Counted from the stretch's first letter, positions 1 to 9,077 are shown. The stretch is 64,000 nucleotides of DNA from Bradyrhizobium zhanjiangense (GCF_004114935.1 NZ_CP022221.1:6531001-6595000); one strand, 5' to 3'. Translations and numbers: made by a program. The notes: generated by a model from the sequence alone, not told the origin.

Positions 1-2
1 AG

Positions 3-2183
3 ATCGCGGACTTCCCGACTTTTGCGCTCGTGCGCGACGGCGAGACGATCCAGTTTCCCGACAGCGAGGCCGCCGACGTCCCGGAGCTGAACCGGGAGCT
101 GGCGCGGCTGCGCGGCTTCCGCAGCGTGCTGTTCATGCCGCTGATGAACCGGGGCGCGCCGGTCGGCATGATCAGCGTTACGCGCGCCGAGCCCGGCGCG
201 TTCGCGCCCGATCTCGTGCAGTTGCTCCAGACCTTTGCCGACCAGGCCGTGATCGCGATCGAGAATGCGAACCTGTTCAACGAGACGCGCGAGGCGCTGG
301 AGCGGCAGACCGCAACCGCCGACATCCTCAAGGTGATGGCCGCTTCGCCCTCGGACGTGCAGCCGGTGTTCGCGGCCATCGCTGCCAACGCCAATCGCCT
401 GATCGGCGGCTTCTCCACGGCAGTGCTGCGCTATGTCGACGGCGGCGCGCATCTTGCGGCATTCACGCCGACTGATCCCGCGGGCGATCGCGTGCTCCAG
501 GCCTCGTTTCCAGTGCCGTTTGCGCAATTCCCGCCTTACCAGCTCGTGGCCAACGGCGCCGCGGCGCAATTGCCCGACACCGAGCTCGAGCCGGCCGCGC
601 GCGACATCGCGCGCGCCCGGGGCTATCGCAGCATGCTGTTCACGCCGCTGATGAGCGAGGGCGAAGCCATCGGCATCATGATCGCCACGCGCCGCGCGAC
701 CGGCTGCTTCGCCGAGCATCACGTGCGGCTGCTGCAGACCTTCGCCGACCAGGCAGTGATCGCGATCAAGAATGTCAGCCTGTTCAACGCCACCAGGGAA
801 GCGCTGGAACGTCAGACCGCGACCGCCGACATTCTCAAGGTGATCGCGGCTTCGCCTGCCGACGTCACGCCGGTGTTCCAGGCCATCTCCGACAGCGCCA
901 AGGCGCTGATCGGCGGGCACTCCTCCACCGTCACCCGCGTCATCGACGGCATGCTGCATCTGGCGGCCTTCACCACCGACAACGAGGCCGGCAATGCGGA
1001 CCTGCTCAGCTCGTTCCCGACACCGCTGTCGGCCTCAGGCATTCACAGCCGGGTGGCAAGGAGCGGCCAATATGCGTTCCGCAGCGACATGCAGAGCGAA
1101 CCTGATCTCACCGAGGCCATGAAGGAGCTGGCGCGGACGCGAGGCTATCGCAGCATCCTCGTGGTGCCGATGCTGCGCGACGGCGTTGCGATCGGCACCA
1201 TCGCCGTCACGCGGCCGGAGCCCGGTCATTTCCCCGACAAGGCGATCAACCTGCTCAAGACCTTTGCCGACCAGGCCGTGATCGCGGTCGAGAACACGCG
1301 CCTGTTCAACGAGGTGCAGGACCGCACGCAGGACCTCGCCAAATCGCTCGACGATCTGCGCGCCGCGCAGGACCGGCTGATCCAGACCGAGAAGCTTGCC
1401 TCGCTCGGCCAGCTCACCGCCGGCATCGCGCATGAGATCAAGAACCCGCTCAACTTCGTGAATAATTTTGCCTCGCTCTCCGCCGAACTGACCGACGAGC
1501 TGAACGAGGTACTTGGGCCGGTTAAGCTCGCAGACGAGGTCCGCGCGGAGGTCGACGAGCTGACGGGGCTTCTGAAGGACAATCTGCAGAAGGTCGTGCA
1601 GCACGGACGCCGCGCCGATTCCATTGTCAAGAACATGCTGCTGCATTCGCGCGAAGGCGGCGGCGAGCATGGGCTGAGCGACATCAACGCGCTGGTGGAA
1701 GAGAGCCTCAACCTCGCCTATCACGGCGCACGCGCCGAGAAGCCGGGTTTCGACGTGACGCTGAAACGCGAGCTCGATCCCGCGGCAGGGCAAGCCGAAG
1801 TGTTTCCGCAGGAGATCACCCGGGTGCTATTGAACCTGATCTCGAACGGCTTCCACGCGGTCACCAAGCGCAAGGCGGAGGGCGCCGCCGACTACGAGCC
1901 GATCGTGATCGCCGCGACGCGCGACCGCGGCGACAGCATCGAGATCCGCATCCGTGACAACGGCATCGGCATCGCCGACGAGGTCAGGGAGAAGATGTTC
2001 AATCCGTTCTTCACCACCAAGCCGGCCGGCGAAGGCACGGGCCTCGGGCTATCGATGAGCCACGATATCGTGGTGAAGCAGCACGGCGGCACGATCGACG
2101 TCGCGACGGAGCCCGGCGCGTCCACGGAGTTCACGATCCGGCTGCCACGGAAGAGCAGTTTTGCGGATGCAGGCAGCGGCTAA
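3..2183 (+). CDS. GAF-domain sensor histidine kinase (5' end outside window)
   Basis: Cytosolic two-component sensor kinase that should autophosphorylate on His and pass phosphate to an unseen regulator. The frame is open to the left edge, so the N-terminus is missing. About 726 residues are visible. Three successive GAF-like segments (window residues about 1-100, 100-265, 265-440) are each followed by a near-identical linker with the words LFN, ERQTATADILK and AASP. Then come a HisKA domain with AHEIKNPLNFV (His near residue 476) and a HATPase_c domain with NLISNGFHAV, DNGIGI and GTGLGLSMSHD. No membrane segment is visible. The linker repeats point to internal duplication. The ligand of the GAF domains cannot be told. 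Confidence 0.9.
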   Translation: MADFPTFALVRDGETIQFPDSEAADVPELNRELARLRGFRSVLFMPLMNRGAPVGMISVTRAEPGAFAPDLVQLLQTFADQAVIAIENANLFNETREALERQTATADILKVMAASPSDVQPVFAAIAANANRLIGGFSTAVLRYVDGGAHLAAFTPTDPAGDRVLQASFPVPFAQFPPYQLVANGAAAQLPDTELEPAARDIARARGYRSMLFTPLMSEGEAIGIMIATRRATGCFAEHHVRLLQTFADQAVIAIKNVSLFNATREALERQTATADILKVIAASPADVTPVFQAISDSAKALIGGHSSTVTRVIDGMLHLAAFTTDNEAGNADLLSSFPTPLSASGIHSRVARSGQYAFRSDMQSEPDLTEAMKELARTRGYRSILVVPMLRDGVAIGTIAVTRPEPGHFPDKAINLLKTFADQAVIAVENTRLFNEVQDRTQDLAKSLDDLRAAQDRLIQTEKLASLGQLTAGIAHEIKNPLNFVNNFASLSAELTDELNEVLGPVKLADEVRAEVDELTGLLKDNLQKVVQHGRRADSIVKNMLLHSREGGGEHGLSDINALVEESLNLAYHGARAEKPGFDVTLKRELDPAAGQAEVFPQEITRVLLNLISNGFHAVTKRKAEGAADYEPIVIAATRDRGDSIEIRIRDNGIGIADEVREKMFNPFFTTKPAGEGTGLGLSMSHDIVVKQHGGTIDVATEPGASTEFTIRLPRKSSFADAGSG

Positions 2184-2186
2184 GCC

Positions 2187-3764
2187 CTACTCCGCCATCT
2201 CGACGGGTTGCTTCGCCGAGGGACCGGCCAGCGGCCGCTCCTCCATTGCGATCAGACAGAGCGCAGCTCCGGTCATCAGCGCCGTGGCGGCGCCGAAGAC
2301 GTAGCGGAACGCATGCCGCATGTCGTCGGCGGGAATCGTGCTGACGGCGGCGTGATGCTCGCCGAGCGGGATGTCGGCACCGAGCGCGATCAGCAGGATG
2401 GCCGCGAACGCGGCGACCGTGAAGGACGACATCAGCGAGCGGAAGAAGTTCAACGCACCGGTGATGGTGCCGATCTGCGGTCGCGCGACCGAATTCTGCA
2501 CCGAGACCACGCAGACCGGAAAGGTGGTGCCGAGGCCGAGCGCAAACGCGGCCATCAGCGTCAGCAGGCCCCATAGCGGCAGCGTCGTCAACGTGAGCCC
2601 GAGGCCGCACAGCGCGGCCCAGGATGTGCCGATGATGGCGACGCGCTTGTAGTGCTTGGCCCGCGCCATCGTCCGCCCGGCGATAGCCGCGCCGCAGGTC
2701 GACACCGCCGCGAGCGGAATCAGCGCAAGGCCCGCCTCGCTGGCGCTGAGATGATAGACGGATTCATAGTAGAGCGGGAGCTGGACCGTGAGGCCCGTGA
2801 TCGCACCGAGCGCACAGCCGCCGGCCATCAGCCCAAACGGTACGACACTTCCGCCGAGCAGCGGCAGCGGCAGGAACGGCTCGTCCGCCCGCCGCGCGTG
2901 CCACACGAAGGTGACGACGAGCGCGACCGCGCCGCCGACCATCGCAAGCACGGTCGGCGACAGCCAGGGATAGCGCGTGCCGCCCCAGGTCAGCACCAGC
3001 ATGAAGACGACGGCGGAGGCCATCAGCAACACGCCGCCGAGCCAGTCGACCTTGCGCTTGCGGTGGAAAACCGGGATCTTCTTCATCCTCGGCAGCAGCA
3101 GCGCGATCGCGGCGGCCGCGAGCGGCAGGTTGATCCAGAAGATCATCGACCAGTGCAGATGCTCGGCGAACACGCCGCCGATAACCGGGCCGAGGATGCC
3201 GCCGACCATCCAGACGCTGGAGAAATAGGCCTGGTACTGGCCACGCTCGCGCGGTGAAACGACGTCCGAGATCACGGTCTGCACCACCGGCATGATGCCG
3301 CCGCCGCCGAGGCCCTGAAGGCCGCGCGCCAGAATCAGCATCGGCATGTTCGGCGCGATCGCGCACAGCACCGAGCCCGCGACGAACAGGCTGAGCGAGG
3401 TGATGATCATGGCCTTGCGGCCGTAGATGTCGCTGAGCGTGCCGAACACCGGCGCGACCGCGGTCGAGGCGAGCAGATAGGCCGTGATCACCCAGGACAA
3501 GCTGGAGACGTCCTGGAACTGGCGTCCGATGGTCGGCAGCGCGGTCGCCACGATGGTCTGGTCGAGCGCTGCCAGGAACATCGTCAGCATCAGGCTGATG
3601 ACGATGGTGCGGACCTCGTCCTGCGACAGCGGCACCGGCGGAGCGATGGACGGCGCGTCATCGACGCTGATGACCTCGCTCGGAAGGCGGGATAGCTCTT
3701 CGGCAATGTCGTCAGGCAACGCCTGCATGTCGGCAGAACTGCTCTGCCGGTCGAACTTGTTCAT
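2187..3764 (-). CDS. MFS drug exporter, DHA2 (EmrB/QacA) type
   Basis: Inner-membrane proton-driven exporter of 525 residues, the size of 14-helix DHA2 transporters. Visible are LDQTIVATALPTI in helix 1 (motif D1), GTLSDIYGRKAM after helix 2 (motif A) and GPVIGGVF (motif C of antiporters). The N-terminal 45 or so residues are soluble. I chose ATG at 3764 over an upstream start at 3878 because the extension is not hydrophobic and family members begin near here. It converges on the histidine kinase gene with a 3-base gap. No membrane-fusion partner lies next to it, so substrate and partner are unknown. Confidence 0.88.
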   Translation of the reverse strand: MNKFDRQSSSADMQALPDDIAEELSRLPSEVISVDDAPSIAPPVPLSQDEVRTIVISLMLTMFLAALDQTIVATALPTIGRQFQDVSSLSWVITAYLLASTAVAPVFGTLSDIYGRKAMIITSLSLFVAGSVLCAIAPNMPMLILARGLQGLGGGGIMPVVQTVISDVVSPRERGQYQAYFSSVWMVGGILGPVIGGVFAEHLHWSMIFWINLPLAAAAIALLLPRMKKIPVFHRKRKVDWLGGVLLMASAVVFMLVLTWGGTRYPWLSPTVLAMVGGAVALVVTFVWHARRADEPFLPLPLLGGSVVPFGLMAGGCALGAITGLTVQLPLYYESVYHLSASEAGLALIPLAAVSTCGAAIAGRTMARAKHYKRVAIIGTSWAALCGLGLTLTTLPLWGLLTLMAAFALGLGTTFPVCVVSVQNSVARPQIGTITGALNFFRSLMSSFTVAAFAAILLIALGADIPLGEHHAAVSTIPADDMRHAFRYVFGAATALMTGAALCLIAMEERPLAGPSAKQPVEMAE

Positions 3765-3920
3765 CTCGATCGGACGTCGTGGGGCGGCACAACGCCGCGA
3801 AGGATTCGTTCTATGCAGTCCAATGTAGACAGCAAAATCCTTCCCGGGCAGACGCCGCGGCGCATGGGTGCATCCCACCGCAGGGTCATCCCGAACACGT
3901 GATCCGAGGCGCGCGGCGGA

Positions 3921-4436
3921 TCAGTCCTTCGGACGTCGCTTCAGACGGGCCCGTTTCGGCAGCACGGCCGGCCATTGCACGATGTGATCCTCGAGATCCT
4001 CGTCGGGGATCTCCTCCTCGCTGCCCTCGACCCGGCCGCGCACGGAGACGCCGGCCTCATGCACGGTATTGGGATCGCCCGACACCAGCGGGTGCCACCA
4101 ATAAAGGTCGCGGCCTTCGGCGACGAGCTTGTAGCCGCAGCTCGGCGGCAGCCAGTTCAGGGTGCGGACATTGGCCGGGGTCAGGCGGACGCAGTCCGGA
4201 ACCTTGTCGGAACGATTCGGGTAGTCCTTGCAGGCGCAACTCGCCCCATCCAGCAGCTTGCAGCCGATATGGGTGAAATAGATCTGCCCGGTGTCCTCGT
4301 CCTCGAGCTTGTTCAGGCAGCAGCGGCCGCAGCCGTCGCACAGGCTCTCCCATTCGGCCGCCGACAGCTGTTCCAACGTCTTGGTTTTCCAGAAGAATCC
4401 TTCCTGGCCTGAAGGTCGTTTGGGAGCTGCGGTCAT
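3921..4436 (-). CDS. YcgN-like cysteine cluster protein (UPF0260)
   Basis: Conserved small protein of 171 residues whose biochemical role is not established. The Cys pattern typical of the YkgJ/YcgN cluster is present: CDGCGRCC, then C in [17 protein letters not shown] and DCVRL, probably binding zinc or an Fe-S centre. The Trp-rich stretch [12 protein letters not shown] near the C-terminal third is also characteristic. ATG at 4436 is preferred; a TTG four codons upstream (4448) is possible. It is monocistronic, transcribed away from the penicillin-binding protein gene. Confidence 0.85.
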   Translation of the reverse strand: MTAAPKRPSGQEGFFWKTKTLEQLSAAEWESLCDGCGRCCLNKLEDEDTGQIYFTHIGCKLLDGASCACKDYPNRSDKVPDCVRLTPANVRTLNWLPPSCGYKLVAEGRDLYWWHPLVSGDPNTVHEAGVSVRGRVEGSEEEIPDEDLEDHIVQWPAVLPKRARLKRRPKD

Positions 4437-4526
4437 GCGCCTCAACAAAGGTTCGAAAGAGCTACGGCGAAGTCATCTAGAGCGAGCGGCCGTGACGGTG
4501 CAAGCAACGCCCTCGGAAGGCCCGTA

Positions 4527-4601
4527 ATGTCCCGGGGTCAATTAGGCCTGTTGTTCAAAATCGCGAGCGTGGCCATTGGTTTATGGGCCCTGCTCGGCTA
4601 G
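4527..4601 (+). CDS. possible 24-residue membrane microprotein
   Basis: A short frame of 24 codons opens at ATG 4527 and ends at TAG 4599-4601. GGAAGG lies six bases before the ATG, a good ribosome site. The peptide starts MSRGQLGLL and continues as an uninterrupted hydrophobic stretch ending IGLWALLG, long enough for one membrane helix. It sits in the divergent gap between the YcgN-like gene and the penicillin-binding protein gene, about 130 bases before the latter. It could equally be a chance frame in a leader; no family is recognised. Confidence 0.3.
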   Translation: MSRGQLGLLFKIASVAIGLWALLG

Positions 4602-4731
4602 AAGGAACAGCAAGTCCCCGAAGGACGCGAACCGGGCGCCTTGGGTTTGCCGCAACATTCCCGCAAGACGTTCCGATGCCGCCCCCGGCCGGGTGCTTGA
4701 ACGCTTTCGAAGCAAGCCGCAAGGGTTCTAG

Positions 4732-7011
4732 GTGCGCCAGATCATACCACCGCATTGGAAGCAGAAGGTCCGGAATTTCTTCCTGGATCTCGATGCGCGC
4801 ATCGATTCCTCGCTGTTCTCCTCGGCCAAGGGCATCCGCGAGCTCTATGAGCGCTACTCGACCTTCATGGACCGGTTCTATGTCGGGCGGTGGAAGCGCT
4901 GGGTGTTCATCGAGCCGCTGTCGGAGGCCGCGACCCTCGGCCTCGGCGGCCTGGTCGTGATGCTGACGCTCGCCATCCCCGCCTTCCGCGAGACCGCGGA
5001 CGAGGACTGGCTGAAGAAGTCCGACCTCGCGGTGACCTTCCTCGACCGCTACGGCAACCCGATCGGCAGCCGCGGCATCAAGCACAACGACTCGATCCCG
5101 CTGGAAGATTTTCCTGACGTGCTGATCAAGGCGACGCTGGCGACCGAGGACCGCCGCTTCTACGACCATTTCGGCATCGACATCGCCGGCACGGCGCGTG
5201 CCCTCGTCACCAATGCCCAGGCCGGCGGCGTCCGCCAGGGCGGCTCCTCGATCACCCAGCAGCTCGCCAAGAACCTGTTCTTGAGCAACGAGCGCACCAT
5301 CGAGCGCAAGGTCAACGAAGCCTTCCTCGCGGTCTGGCTGGAATGGCGCCTGACCAAGAACGAGATCCTCAAGCTCTATCTCGACCGCGCCTATATGGGC
5401 GGCGGCACCTTCGGCGTCGATGGCGCCGCGCATTTCTACTTCAACAAATCGGCGCGCGACGTGACGCTGGCGGAAGCGGCGATGCTCGCCGGCCTGTTCA
5501 AGGCGCCGACGAAATACGCCCCGCACATCAACCTGCCGGCCGCCCGCGCGCGCGCCAACGTCGTGCTCGACAACCTCGTCGATGCCGGCTTCATGACCGA
5601 GGGCCAGGTGTTCGGCGCCCGCCGCAACCCGGCCTTCGCGGTCGACCGCCGCGACGAGGCTTCGCCGAACTATTATCTCGACTACGCCTTCGACGAGATG
5701 CGCAAGCTGGTCGACACTTTCCCGAAGTCGTACACCGAACGCGTCTTCGTGGTGCGGCTTGCGATCGACACCAATGTGCAGAAGGCCGCCGAAGACGCGA
5801 TCGAGAACCAGCTGCGCCAGTTCGGCCGCGATTATCACGCGACGCAAGCGGCGACCGTGGTCGCCGATCTCGACGGCGGCATCCGCGCCATGGTCGGCGG
5901 TCGCGACTACGGCGCCAGCCAGTTCAACCGCGCCACCGACGCCTATCGCCAGCCCGGCTCCTCGTTCAAGCCTTACGTCTACACCACTGCGCTCCTGAAC
6001 GGCTTCACGCCGAACTCGATCGTGGTCGACGGCCCTGTCTGCATCGGCAATTGGTGTCCGCAGAACTATGGTCACTCCTATTCCGGCTCGGTGACGCTGA
6101 CGCAAGCGATCACGCGCTCGATCAACGTGGTGCCCGTAAAACTGTCGATCGCGATCGGCCAGAAGGAGCAGCCGAAGGCGCCGAACCCGGCCAAGATCGG
6201 CCGTGCCAAGATCGTCGAAGTCGCTCGCCGCTTCGGCCTCAAGGCGCCGCTGCCCGACACGCCGTCGCTGCCGATCGGCTCGGACGAAGTCACCGTGCTG
6301 GAGCACGCCGTCGCCTACGCGACCTTCCCGAACCGCGGCAAAGCGGTGACGCCGCATTCGGTGCTGGAGGTGCGCACCGGCGCCGGTGACCTCGTCTGGC
6401 GCTGGGATCGCGACGGGCCGAAGCCGAAGCAGGCCATTCCGCCGAACATCGCCGCCGACATGGCGGGCATGATGAGTCACGTCGTCAGCGAAGGCACCGC
6501 ACGCCGCGCCGCGCTGGACGGCATTCCGACCGCGGGCAAGACCGGCACCACCAATGCGTATCGCGACGCCTGGTTCGTCGGTTACACCGGCAATTTCACC
6601 TGCGCGGTGTGGTACGGCAACGACGATTACTCGCCGACCAACCGCATGACCGGCGGCTCGCTGCCGGCGCAGACCTGGCACGACATCATGGTCGCGGCGC
6701 ATCAGGGCGTCGAGGTCCGGGAGATCCCCGGCATCGGCATGGGCCAGAAGCTGCCGCCGCAGCAGATCGCCAACGCGCAGGCCAATGCGGCGCCGAAGGT
6801 GCTGGAGACCAAGCCCGGTCCGCCGCCAGTGCTGACCAAGCGCGGCGCCGACATTCTGGTGCGCGTCGAGAAGCTGCTTGATGATGCGGCCAAGACTGCG
6901 AACAAATCGGCGGCCGCCGATACCAAGCCGGCCTCGTCGACGAATGCGCTCGCCTTCCCGCAGAATTATGCGGAAGAGAACGCCAACACCTCCGCCCCAC
7001 GCAAGAACTGA
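4732..7011 (+). CDS. class A penicillin-binding protein 1A (transglycosylase/transpeptidase)
   Basis: Bifunctional peptidoglycan synthase of 759 residues anchored by one N-terminal helix (about residues 65-85, LGLGGLVVMLTLAIPAF). GT51 domain: ATEDRRFYDHFGID (catalytic Glu near 138), GGSSITQQLAKNLFL and the LEWRLTKNEILKLYLDRAYMG motif. Transpeptidase domain: PGSSFKP (nucleophile Ser near 411), SRSINV as SxN, and AGKTGTT near 602. The Pro/Ala-rich tail is disordered. GTG at 4732 follows an in-frame TAG directly, so it is the most upstream start possible. The two DUF1214/DUF1254 genes follow after 9 bases and are probably cotranscribed. Confidence 0.93.
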   Translation: MRQIIPPHWKQKVRNFFLDLDARIDSSLFSSAKGIRELYERYSTFMDRFYVGRWKRWVFIEPLSEAATLGLGGLVVMLTLAIPAFRETADEDWLKKSDLAVTFLDRYGNPIGSRGIKHNDSIPLEDFPDVLIKATLATEDRRFYDHFGIDIAGTARALVTNAQAGGVRQGGSSITQQLAKNLFLSNERTIERKVNEAFLAVWLEWRLTKNEILKLYLDRAYMGGGTFGVDGAAHFYFNKSARDVTLAEAAMLAGLFKAPTKYAPHINLPAARARANVVLDNLVDAGFMTEGQVFGARRNPAFAVDRRDEASPNYYLDYAFDEMRKLVDTFPKSYTERVFVVRLAIDTNVQKAAEDAIENQLRQFGRDYHATQAATVVADLDGGIRAMVGGRDYGASQFNRATDAYRQPGSSFKPYVYTTALLNGFTPNSIVVDGPVCIGNWCPQNYGHSYSGSVTLTQAITRSINVVPVKLSIAIGQKEQPKAPNPAKIGRAKIVEVARRFGLKAPLPDTPSLPIGSDEVTVLEHAVAYATFPNRGKAVTPHSVLEVRTGAGDLVWRWDRDGPKPKQAIPPNIAADMAGMMSHVVSEGTARRAALDGIPTAGKTGTTNAYRDAWFVGYTGNFTCAVWYGNDDYSPTNRMTGGSLPAQTWHDIMVAAHQGVEVREIPGIGMGQKLPPQQIANAQANAAPKVLETKPGPPPVLTKRGADILVRVEKLLDDAAKTANKSAAADTKPASSTNALAFPQNYAEENANTSAPRKN

Positions 7012-7020
7012 TCGAAACCC

Positions 7021-7599
7021 GTGCGGCTGATCCTGATCACATTGACGGCCCTTCTGCTCGCCACCGTCGTCGGCGTCGGCGCGACCTGGATGACGACGAC
7101 GCGCGGCACCGAGATCGGCGCGCTGACCATCGGCCCCTGGACCGCCCGCCCGCGCACCGGCACCGCCGACGTCGATCCCTATTCGCGCGCCACCATCGTG
7201 CGCAACGGCGAGCTGCCGATCGGTACCGGCGATGGCGTCGCCTTCACCGCGACCACCGACGACAAGAAGAAGGCGCTCGACGGCCGCTGCGACGTGATCG
7301 TCTCCGGCGTCACGCCGCCGGCGCGGTTCTGGACGCTGACGCTGTACGACCGCAAGGGCCATCTCGTCGCCAATTCGCTTGCCCGCTACGGCTTCACCAG
7401 CCAGGAGATCGTGCGTTCCTCCGACGGCTCGTTCGAGATCCGCATTGCCTCGCGCTCACGCGCCGGCAACTGGCTGCCGACCGGCGGCATCGAGCGCTAC
7501 GCACTTATGCTGCGCCTCTACGACACGCCGGTTGGCGTTGCGACGCGCACCCAGCGCGATGCGCCGATGCCGAGCATCACAACGGTGGGCTGCTCATGA
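7021..7599 (+). CDS. DUF1214 domain protein
   Basis: Envelope protein of 192 residues with an N-terminal hydrophobic segment (residues 3-22) that acts as anchor or signal. DUF1214 hallmarks include VDPYSRATIVRNGELP, GRCDVIVSG, RFWTLTLYDRKGHLVAN and a closing GIERYALMLRLYDTP. In many bacteria DUF1254 and DUF1214 occur in one polypeptide; here they are two adjacent genes. GTG start at 7021. Its TGA overlaps the ATG of the next gene (ATGA at 7596-7599), indicating translational coupling. The function is unknown; the place after a PBP gene suggests a cell-wall or envelope role, which is inference. Confidence 0.82.
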   Translation: MRLILITLTALLLATVVGVGATWMTTTRGTEIGALTIGPWTARPRTGTADVDPYSRATIVRNGELPIGTGDGVAFTATTDDKKKALDGRCDVIVSGVTPPARFWTLTLYDRKGHLVANSLARYGFTSQEIVRSSDGSFEIRIASRSRAGNWLPTGGIERYALMLRLYDTPVGVATRTQRDAPMPSITTVGCS

Positions 7600-8180
7600 T
7601 CAGGCTCGCATTCACCGTCATTGCCGGCGTGGTGCTGGGCCTCGTGGTCCATCTCGTCAGCGTGCTGGCGCTGCCGCGGATCGCGACCCAGGATGCCTAT
7701 TCGCGGCTGACGCCGATGACGACGGTGAACGCCGTCACCCAGCTGCCCCTCGCCGATCCGCAGACCTCGCCGATGCCGTTCATGGACCCGGCCTTTGCGC
7801 TCGCGATCTGCCGCTACGATCTGTCGGGCGGTCCGATCAAGCTGGCCGTGCCGGTGAGCCAGGCCTACACCTCGGTGTCGTTCTACACCCGCAACGAGAT
7901 CGCCTATTACGCCATCAACGACCGCTCGGCGGGCCGCAAGGTGATCGAGCTCGACCTGATGACGGAAGCGCAGCACAACGAGCTGCCCGAGGACGAGGAG
8001 GTCACCGCGGCCGACCGGCTGATCATCGATTCCCCTGCTACCACTGGCCTGATCGTGATGAAGGCGCTCGCCCCCGAGCCCGGCCTGATGCAGCAGGCGC
8101 AGGCGACGCTTCAGGCTGCGACCTGCGCCCCGCAGACCGAGCCGCCCGCCAAGGCCGAAGCGCCGCGCGGCCGGCGTTGA
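7596..8180 (+). CDS. DUF1254 domain protein
   Basis: Partner of the preceding DUF1214 gene, 194 residues. One N-terminal hydrophobic helix (residues 5-27) is followed by a periplasmic domain with DAYSRLTPM, TSPMPFMDPAFALAICRYDLSGGP and VSFYTRNEIAYYAIND, a segment related to DUF1254. The C-terminus is basic and Ala/Pro-rich. Translation is coupled to the upstream gene by a 4-base overlap. No enzymatic motif is recognised. Confidence 0.8.
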   Translation: MIRLAFTVIAGVVLGLVVHLVSVLALPRIATQDAYSRLTPMTTVNAVTQLPLADPQTSPMPFMDPAFALAICRYDLSGGPIKLAVPVSQAYTSVSFYTRNEIAYYAINDRSAGRKVIELDLMTEAQHNELPEDEEVTAADRLIIDSPATTGLIVMKALAPEPGLMQQAQATLQAATCAPQTEPPAKAEAPRGRR

Positions 8181-8313
8181 AGCGGGCCGCTTCGGCGGTG
8201 CAACAACAAAAACTGCGAAAACAACCCCATGCACAGTAGCGGGGGCATTGAAATCATTGCGCTATCCGACCACCCAAAAAACCGACGTGGCCGCGCATCA
8301 AGAATTCGGAAAT

Positions 8314-8393
8314 TTGACACGTCGGGCAAAACACCGGCATACTGGCATCATAGAGAGTTCGTCACACCCGCGCGGAGCAGTCCGTCGCGGGTG
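8314..8393 (+). ncRNA. candidate small RNA or leader: sigma70-like promoter plus strong hairpin
   Basis: TTGACA at 8314-8319 is followed 18 bases later by CATACT (4 of 6 match to TATAAT). About 20 bases downstream begins a hairpin: CACCCGCGCGGA (8365-8376), tetraloop GCAG, TCCG, one unpaired T, CGCGGGTG (to 8393). That is 12 base pairs with one bulge. A short CTTTC follows, not a full U-run. The hairpin could be the end of a small RNA, a terminator for the PBP operon ending at 8180, or a leader of the downstream region. No protein frame with a ribosome site fits it. Confidence 0.35.
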
Positions 8394-8417
8394 CTTTCAT
8401 GTGGGAGCAGAGGTTGA

Positions 8418-8588
8418 ACGAGCCGGACCGGACACCGCTTAGCCATACTCGGCAGGTCTTTTCAGACTGCTGACACCGCGCTCATTCCGATGGCCCATGG
8501 CGAGCCGACCGCTCCTGACGCGATCGTCGGCATATGGGAAGCGGACGACGGCACCGTAAAGCTCGACATGGCTGTCAGGCGACAGTAG
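8418..8588 (+). pseudogene. possible remnant of a DUF2147-like secreted protein
   Basis: The frame closing at TAG 8586-8588 reads, from about 8463, FQTADTALIPMAHGEPTAPD then AIVGIWEADDGTVKLDM. This looks like the end of a signal peptide and the first strand of DUF2147-type proteins, whose mature part begins with a G-x-W-x-x-x-D-G-x-x-K pattern. Nothing of the remaining family length (about 100 residues) is present and no start with a ribosome site precedes it. The left boundary is nominal. Read from memory of the family, without alignment. Confidence 0.35.
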
Positions 8589-8672
8589 GACGCAATCGCA
8601 AATCGATTGCGCCGTTGAAGCAGCAAGCCTCGAGAGCTATCGATCGGCGAAGCCTTCAATCGGGAGGAACGC

Positions 8673-9077
8673 ATGAGCACCATCACCGGCGGCTGTCACT
8701 GCGGCGCAATCCGTTATCAGATCGAAGGCGAGATGATCGTGCACGCACTGTGCCACTGTCGCGATTGCAGGCTTCACGCCGGCGCGCCGGTGGTCGGCTG
8801 GACGATGTACGCGGAGAATGCCGTCAAGGTGACCAAGGGTGAGCCCAAGGCGTACCGGTCTTCGGAACATGTGCGGCGGCACTTCTGCGCTGACTGCGGA
8901 ACCGGCCTGTTCTATGTCAATGCCAGCATGCCTGGGATTATCGACGTCCAGAGCGCGACCTATGATGATCCCGATTCCGTCCCGCCGACGATGCAGATCC
9001 AGGTCGCCGAGCGGCTTCGCTGGATGGAGCATGCGCACGAACTGCCGGCGTTCGACCGCTTCCCCCCGCAGCCGTAG
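8673..9077 (+). CDS. GFA family zinc-binding protein
   Basis: Protein of 134 residues with the CENP-V/GFA fold (glutathione-dependent formaldehyde-activating enzyme-like). Zinc ligands are visible as GGCHCGAIRY, the CHCRDCRLHAG pair and FCADCGTGLFY. The family name does not prove formaldehyde chemistry; most members have no known substrate. A strong GGAGG precedes the ATG. It converges with the TRAP permease gene, with 37 bases between their ends. A second, different GFA gene lies at 38656. Confidence 0.9.
   Translation: MSTITGGCHCGAIRYQIEGEMIVHALCHCRDCRLHAGAPVVGWTMYAENAVKVTKGEPKAYRSSEHVRRHFCADCGTGLFYVNASMPGIIDVQSATYDDPDSVPPTMQIQVAERLRWMEHAHELPAFDRFPPQP

Larger units (their letters stand above)
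8181..8672. other. intergenic region with promoter-like sequence, strong hairpin and gene remnant
   Basis: 492 bases without an intact gene. It holds a TTGACA box at 8314, a 12-bp hairpin at 8365-8393 and a degraded frame ending at 8588, each listed separately. The last 85 bases lead into the GFA gene, whose ribosome site GGAGG lies at 8661-8665. Confidence 0.6.

Noticed and set aside
4555..7362. Minus-strand open frame of 935 codons
   Set aside because: It is the complement of the penicillin-binding protein gene. Its product is Arg/Gly/His-rich with no family features, the normal shadow in GC-rich DNA.
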